DNA of 64,000 bases from Rhodococcus oxybenzonivorans. Lineage in GTDB: Bacteria; Actinomycetota; Actinomycetes; Mycobacteriales; Mycobacteriaceae. The stretch spans positions 2,480,001-2,544,000 of the forward strand of contig NZ_CP021354.1 of NCBI RefSeq assembly GCF_003130705.1, in the 5' to 3' direction. How positions within the stretch are numbered: position 1 is the first letter of the stretch; every line of letters starts with the position of its first letter. A program made the position numbers and the translations under genes. This document shows positions 59,531 to 64,000 of this stretch, one piece after another. A model generated the notes under the pieces. The model did no database searches. It saw only the letters and a program-made list of their open reading frames with translations, and was not told where the DNA came from.

Positions 59531-60523
59531 TCAGGGGAGTGTCACAAATCCCTTGTTCGCCAGCCAGTCACGAGCCACGTCCGCCGGTTCCTGTCCTTCG
59601 ACGTCGACGAGCCGGTTCATCTCGGTGACCTCCTCGTTGGTCAGGGCGTCCGAGATGGGCGCCATGACGTCCGCCACCTGTGGGTGGGCATCGGCGAAGT
59701 CCTTCCGCATCGTGATGGCAGGGTTGTACTTCGGGAAGAACTGCCGGTCGTCCTCGAGAAGGACCAGATCGAGCGCGATGATGCGCCCGTCGGTGGTGAA
59801 CACCTCACCGAACTTGCATTGTGTGCCGTCCGCGGTGGCTTGATAGATGATGCCGGTCTGCAGGATCTGCCGGTTCGCTCGCGCGGGATCGAAGCCGTAG
59901 GTGGCGGCCAGCCCGGGGAAGCCGTCCTGTCGCACATTGAACTCGGTCTCGACGCACGTGGTGGCGGCCGCAGGGTCGCGGTTGACCAGGTCTGCGTACT
60001 GCGACAACGTGGTGATGCCGGTCTGCTCGGCGGTCTGCCTGTTCATCGCCAGGGCATACGTGTTGTTCATGGGCGCGGGCTCCACCCACACCATGGCATT
60101 GCGTTCGAGGTCTTCGTCCCGCACGGCCTCGAATTGCGCGACGGGGTCGGGCACAGGAGTCTCGTTGCCCAGATAGTTGATCCAGCCGGTTCCCGTGTAC
60201 TCGTAGGTGACGTCGATCTGCCCGTCCAACTGCGCGTCCCGGGTGCTGTTCGATCCCTGGATGTTGGTGAGATCGCGCACGTCGGCGCCTGCGGCGCTGA
60301 GCGCGAATTCGATGATGTACCCGAGGATCACCTGCTCGGTGAAATCCTTGGACCCGACGGTGATCTTCACACCCTCGAGTTCGGGGACCGGCGCGATACT
60401 GCCGGGGAGTACGGACAGCGGCAACGCGCCACCGGATTCGAGACCGCAGCCGGCCAGGAGTGTGACACTGCACGCCAACGCCGTTGCAGCAAGAGTGCGC
60501 CGGAATCCTCGTCGCAGGGTCAT
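59531..60523 (-). CDS. Osmoprotectant ABC transporter, substrate-binding lipoprotein (OpuBC/OsmF type)
   Basis: A 330-residue lipoprotein with signal peptide and lipobox LLAGC. The mature part opens with KITVGSKDFTEQVILGYIIE, the family signature, and contains GSNSTRDAQLDGQIDVTYEY with TGTGWINYL and LVLLEDDRQFFPKYNPAITM. OpuBC/OpuCC-type proteins bind glycine betaine, choline or other quaternary amines; an aromatic box cannot be verified here. The start is fixed by a TGATG overlap with the permease gene upstream. Last gene of the four-gene ABC operon and convergent with the EEP gene. Confidence 0.9.
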   Translation of the reverse strand: MTLRRGFRRTLAATALACSVTLLAGCGLESGGALPLSVLPGSIAPVPELEGVKITVGSKDFTEQVILGYIIEFALSAAGADVRDLTNIQGSNSTRDAQLDGQIDVTYEYTGTGWINYLGNETPVPDPVAQFEAVRDEDLERNAMVWVEPAPMNNTYALAMNRQTAEQTGITTLSQYADLVNRDPAAATTCVETEFNVRQDGFPGLAATYGFDPARANRQILQTGIIYQATADGTQCKFGEVFTTDGRIIALDLVLLEDDRQFFPKYNPAITMRKDFADAHPQVADVMAPISDALTNEEVTEMNRLVDVEGQEPADVARDWLANKGFVTLP

Positions 60524-61293
60524 CAGCGCAGTCCCTTCGGGCCCAGGAACTCCTCGGCCAGCGCACCGCACCAGTCGACCAGAAGCGCGAGCGCGACCGC
60601 GAGCACCGCGCCGACGACCAGTGTGACGTTGTCGCGCAGCTTGTATCCGGTGTCGATGAGGATGCCGAGACCGCCGGCGCTGACGAGGAAACTAAGGGTC
60701 GCGGTGCCGACGGCGAGGACGAGCGAGGTGCGCAACCCGGCCAGGATGTACGGAACGGCCAGTGGCAATTCGACTTTCTGCAACACCAGGCGTGCCGTCA
60801 TTCCCTGCCCGCGCCCGGCGTCGATGACGGCGGGGTCGACCTGCTGCAGACCGAGCATGGTGTTGCGAAGCACAGGAAGCAGCGAATAGAACGCTATGGG
60901 CAGAACGCCGATCCAGAACCCGGTGGTGCTGGTGGCCAGGAACAGCAGCACGAGTAGCCCGATCGCCGGCGCGGCCTGACCGATGTTGGCGATACCGATG
61001 AAGACTGGTGCCAGCCTGGTGAAACCGGGGCGCGTCAGAAGGATTCCCAGGGGAACAGCGATGGCGACGACGATGGTGACGACCACGACCGTGATCAGCA
61101 CATGCTGCCACGTCAGGGTGGCGATGTTCGCGGCGTTGAGACTGCCCTTCTGAGTGGCCGTGAGTTCGCGGTTGAATGCCCACCCGAGGACCCCGGCCAC
61201 GAGTACGAGCACGATCACGGGTTGGACCAGCAACCGGGCACGTTCGGACCGGCGGGCGGCGGGGATGTCCTGTGCGACAACGGCGGTGGTCAT
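60523..61293 (-). CDS. Osmoprotectant ABC transporter permease (second permease)
   Basis: A 256-residue inner-membrane permease with about six spans, including an N-terminal span before the transport domain. The ATPase-coupling EAA-type loop is DAGRGQGMTARLVLQKVELP (about residues 165-185) and LRNTMLGLQQVDPAVI precedes it, both typical of OpuBB/OpuBD permeases. ATGA overlap with the ATPase gene upstream and TGATG overlap with the binding-protein gene downstream show tight operon structure. The residue order FIGIANIGQAAPAIGLL is family-typical. Confidence 0.9.
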   Translation of the reverse strand: MTTAVVAQDIPAARRSERARLLVQPVIVLVLVAGVLGWAFNRELTATQKGSLNAANIATLTWQHVLITVVVVTIVVAIAVPLGILLTRPGFTRLAPVFIGIANIGQAAPAIGLLVLLFLATSTTGFWIGVLPIAFYSLLPVLRNTMLGLQQVDPAVIDAGRGQGMTARLVLQKVELPLAVPYILAGLRTSLVLAVGTATLSFLVSAGGLGILIDTGYKLRDNVTLVVGAVLAVALALLVDWCGALAEEFLGPKGLR

Positions 61294-62501
61294 GACGGCG
61301 GACCCGCTACGCTCGTTTCCCCGTTCTCGCTGTTCGGCCCGTGCTCCTCCCGCATCGCGGAGAGGTGGTTCACCAGCGTGTCGATACTGATGAGACCTTC
61401 GTATTCGCCCCGCCGGCCGGTGACGACGGTCGAGGCGCTGCTTTCGGCGAGCAACGCCTCGAGCGCATCCTGCAGCGTGGACTGGGTGGAGACGACCTCC
61501 TCGATCGGGTCACCGACGTCCTGCAAAGAGGTGGCGTGAGCCAGGTGGCCGAGGGACACCCAGCGGATGGGGCGATCACGTGCGTCGAGGATCAGACCCC
61601 ACTTGATCTTGCGTGGTGTGATGGCCGCCCGCAGCTCGTCGACCGAACCGTCGGCATACGCGGTGGGGCAGTCGAGGAGCGGCACGTCCCGGACCCGGGT
61701 CAGCGTCAACTGTTTGAGTGACGCGTTCGCGCCGACGAAGCCGGCCACCATGTCGTTCGCGGGACTCGCGAGAATGGCATCCGGGGTGTCGTACTGCATG
61801 ATGTGCGACTGATCCCCGAGAACGGCGATGCGGTCGCCGAGTTTCACGGCCTCGTTGAAGTCGTGGGTGACGAAGACGATGGTCTTGCCCAGATCCGACT
61901 GCAGTCGCATCAGTTCGTCCTGCAGCAGTCCGCGCGTAATCGGATCCACCGCGCCGAACGGCTCGTCCATGAGCAGCACCGGGGGATCGGCGGCCAGGGC
62001 CCGGGCCACCCCGACCCGCTGCTGCTGCCCACCCGACAGCTGCCGGGGATAGCGGTCCCGGTAGACGTCGGGGTCGAGCCCCACCAGGTCGAGCATGTCG
62101 TCGGTGCGCTGGGCGATCTTTTTCTTGTCCCACCCAATCAGCCCCGGCACGGTGGCGACGTTCTTGGCGATGGTCAGATGCGGGAAGAGCCCGGCCTGCT
62201 GTATCGAGTAACCGATGCCCCGTCGCAACCTGTCGGGATCGATGGACAGCGCATTGTTTCCGCCGATCGTGATCTTGCCCGACGTTGGTTCGATGAGGCG
62301 GTTGATCATCCTCATGGTCGTGGTCTTGCCGCAGCCGGACGGGCCGACGAATACGACGATCTCGCCCGCCGGGATGCGCATCGAGACGTTGTCGACGGCC
62401 GGTCGGCTCTGGCCGGGATAGTTCTTGACGACATTTTCGAGGACGATCTCGACGCCTGAGACGGTGTCGGCGCCGGTGCGTGCTGTGTCGAGTTCAGTCA
62501 C
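61290..62501 (-). CDS. Osmoprotectant ABC transporter ATPase with CBS domains (OpuBA/OpuCA type)
   Basis: A 403-residue ATPase. Walker A is GPSGCGKTTTMRMINRLIEP (about residues 54-73), the Q-loop YSIQQAGLFPHL, the ABC signature QLSGGQQQRVGVARAL, Walker B PVLLMDEPFGAVDPI and the H-loop FVTHDFNEA. Residues about 270-385 form a CBS pair (LISIDTLVNHL at its end), which in OpuA-type systems senses ionic strength or c-di-AMP. It powers uptake by the two permeases. The start overlaps the end of the upstream permease gene by eight bases. Confidence 0.92.
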   Translation of the reverse strand: MTELDTARTGADTVSGVEIVLENVVKNYPGQSRPAVDNVSMRIPAGEIVVFVGPSGCGKTTTMRMINRLIEPTSGKITIGGNNALSIDPDRLRRGIGYSIQQAGLFPHLTIAKNVATVPGLIGWDKKKIAQRTDDMLDLVGLDPDVYRDRYPRQLSGGQQQRVGVARALAADPPVLLMDEPFGAVDPITRGLLQDELMRLQSDLGKTIVFVTHDFNEAVKLGDRIAVLGDQSHIMQYDTPDAILASPANDMVAGFVGANASLKQLTLTRVRDVPLLDCPTAYADGSVDELRAAITPRKIKWGLILDARDRPIRWVSLGHLAHATSLQDVGDPIEEVVSTQSTLQDALEALLAESSASTVVTGRRGEYEGLISIDTLVNHLSAMREEHGPNSENGETSVAGPPS

Positions 62502-63150
62502 GGATCCCCCTGGAAGTGGTGAGTCGCCCGACGACCACGAAAAGACCGTCGAGCACGAGAGCGAGAAGCACGATCAGAACGGTGCCCGTGAGGGCCTGCG
62601 GGACTGCGGTGGGGCTTCCCACCCGGGACAGTCCGGAGAAGATGAGGTTGCCCAGTCCGGGGCCCTTGGCGTACGCCGCTATGGCGAGAATTCCCATCGA
62701 CATCTGGGTGCTCACCCGCATGCCGGTGAGGATCGACGGCCATGCGAGCGGCAGCTCGATCCGGCTCAGAACTGCGATCCGGCTCATACCGACACCTCGT
62801 GCCGCGTCCGTCACCGCCGGGTCCACCGACGACAGACCGAGGATCGTGTTCCGGATGATCGGCAACAGGGCGTACAGGACCAGGGCCGTCACGGTGGGAG
62901 CCACACCGAGACCCAGGATGGGGATCAGGAGGCCGAGTAGGGCGAACGACGGGACGGTGAGGATGGTGCTCGCGAGCGCTGTGGCGATGGCCGAGCCCGC
63001 CGGACTGCGATACACGACGATGCCGACGACCACCGCGACGACCGTGGCGATGACCACCGATTGCACCACAGCACTGACGTGCAGATAGGAATCCGTGAGC
63101 AGTTGCTGCTTCCGCGCAGAGACGAAATCCCACAGCTGCGCGATGTCCAC
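62494..63150 (-). CDS. Osmoprotectant ABC transporter permease (first permease)
   Basis: A 218-residue permease with about five spans and the family coupling loop DAARGVGMSRIAVLSRIELP (about residues 115-135), preceded by IRNTILGLSSVDPAVT. It is the first gene of the transporter operon. The start is the GTG at 63148-63150 (VDIAQLWDFV), with AAAGGTG upstream; the longer frame running to 63489 has no homology. The 161-base gap upstream, up to the DUF2332 stop, should contain the operon promoter, but no convincing one was picked out. Confidence 0.9.
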   Translation of the reverse strand: MDIAQLWDFVSARKQQLLTDSYLHVSAVVQSVVIATVVAVVVGIVVYRSPAGSAIATALASTILTVPSFALLGLLIPILGLGVAPTVTALVLYALLPIIRNTILGLSSVDPAVTDAARGVGMSRIAVLSRIELPLAWPSILTGMRVSTQMSMGILAIAAYAKGPGLGNLIFSGLSRVGSPTAVPQALTGTVLIVLLALVLDGLFVVVGRLTTSRGIRD

Positions 63151-63311
63151 TGTGCGACACCTTTCACCCGTCGAACCTGTTCCGAGATATTTCACAGTGC
63201 TATGCGCCGGCCCTGTACGCAGGCAAATGCGAATTTTCGGCGGGTTGTACACGGTCAGTCGGGGCGGTGATCGTCGATCTCGGCAGGACACTCGCTCACT
63301 CGGACAGAAGA

Positions 63312-64000
63312 TCAGGAGCCGGTCAGCCAGGACAGCAAGCGGCCCCGCGACCAGCAGCGGCCAATGGCCTCGGCGCGCAGAGTCGACGCGTCGAACACCA
63401 CCAGCCCGATGATGCTGTGGCCGGAGGCGCGGCGATCGCCGAGCGTCGGTATGGACGGCGCGACCCCGACTCCCTCCGCCGACACCCACGCCACCGCCCG
63501 GCCGGCAGCTGCGTCATCGACGCGGTGCAGGAAGCGCAGGCGGCTTTCGAGGGGCAAGCGCGACAGCGCCCACGTCGTGGTCACGACGGGCAGGGCGTCG
63601 GCGGGCACACGGGCGAAGGCATCGGGCAGAACCTCGACGGCGTCACCTCGGAGCAGCAGCGGAGGTTCCGTCGCCGCCAACGCAATCTCCGCATCGAGTC
63701 TGGCGACCCGCTCCGGCTGGTCCGGCCACACGCAGGCGCGTAACCAGCGGGCTTCGTCCGCGTCGGTCACGTCGACCGGATCGAGGTCGATGCCCACCCG
63801 GGCGACAACCTCGGGCATCGCCCGCGTCGGGAGGGGGCGATCTCCCACGATCGAGGACGACAGCTGTACCGGAGATGACGGGTCGCCCAGGAATTGTCCG
63901 TTGCTGTAGGTGATGCCGACGCGATCGACGGTGAGATCGAACCCGGCCGAACAGCCCACGTCGATCAGCGCAATCCTCTCCGCACCCACGCGGCGCGCAG
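63312..64000 (-). CDS. DUF2332 family protein, 5' end outside the window
   Basis: The C-terminal two thirds of a DUF2332 protein, a family of roughly 330 residues with a methyltransferase-like fold. ALIDVGCSAGFDLTVDR looks like a SAM-binding motif I with its expected Asp and Gly residues, and VVTTTWALSRLPLESRLRF and AVAWVSAEGVGVAPSIPTLG follow in family order. The reading frame is open to base 64000 without a start of its own, so the gene is cut by the window edge, not truncated. Function of the family is unknown. Confidence 0.85.
   Translation of the reverse strand, partial: ARRVGAERIALIDVGCSAGFDLTVDRVGITYSNGQFLGDPSSPVQLSSSIVGDRPLPTRAMPEVVARVGIDLDPVDVTDADEARWLRACVWPDQPERVARLDAEIALAATEPPLLLRGDAVEVLPDAFARVPADALPVVTTTWALSRLPLESRLRFLHRVDDAAAGRAVAWVSAEGVGVAPSIPTLGDRRASGHSIIGLVVFDASTLRAEAIGRCWSRGRLLSWLTGS

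Overview
High-GC actinobacterial chromosome, most likely Rhodococcus or a close Nocardiaceae relative. The evidence is a mycolate-type FAS-II block (fabD-acpM-kasA-accD6), an mce lipid-import operon, GTG/TTG starts, ATGA/GTGA gene overlaps, and a gene order from about 25.8 to 58.6 kb that, from memory, follows Mycobacterium tuberculosis Rv2247 back to Rv2221c (accD6, kasA, acpM, fabD, PucR-type regulator, aceE, lipoprotein, DUF3052, ahpE, cobD, SURF1, ptpA, ptkA, cobC, Nif3, zinc ribbon, RNase H/phosphatase, panB, caeA, glnA2, glnE).

Layout. (1) 1-4037, minus: the promoter-proximal part of an mce operon (B-4DMT-type membrane protein, YrbE-A, YrbE-B, two Mce proteins), running off the left edge. 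(2) 4434-25777: an accessory catabolic island. It has a PucR regulator, a wrecked Baeyer-Villiger monooxygenase (BVMO) gene, an HSL-type esterase, an SCP2-like protein, a gamma-glutamylamide synthetase and gamma-glutamyl hydrolase, a TetR regulator with a wrecked paralogue, an MFS transporter, a four-gene CoA ligase/hydratase/ADH/ALDH unit, and a six-gene unit (BVMO, hotdog ammonia-lyase-like, DAO-type oxidase, multi-pass membrane protein, amine oxidase, 4CL-like ligase). (3) 25827-35043: FAS-II genes, their PucR-type neighbour, aceE and a lipoprotein. (4) 35209-48531: housekeeping genes, tRNA-Val, RNase P RNA, a HadA/HadB-like pair and a possible micro-ORF. (5) 48579-59528: RNase II/R-type nuclease, aminopeptidase, panB, caeA, glnA2-glnE and an EEP-family protein. 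(6) 59531-63150: a complete OpuB/OpuC-type osmoprotectant ABC transporter, then a DUF2332 gene cut by the right edge.

The island looks like one regulon. Related sequences built from AGTCA/TGACT and TTGATCA/TGATCA elements recur in five promoter regions (about 6265, 7374, 11132, 13323 and 18558). Two of them sit just downstream of recognisable -35/-10 pairs. The enzymes suggest catabolism of an amine-bearing alicyclic or ketone-forming compound: gamma-glutamylation and/or amine oxidation, Baeyer-Villiger insertion, ester or lactone hydrolysis, alcohol and aldehyde oxidation, CoA activation, then hydratase and ammonia-lyase steps. The substrate is not deducible from sequence. Two decayed paralogues (BVMO and TetR), each still attached to its operator-like sequence, suggest the island arose by duplication or merger of two related units. 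All functional statements are from reading motifs; no database search was run.
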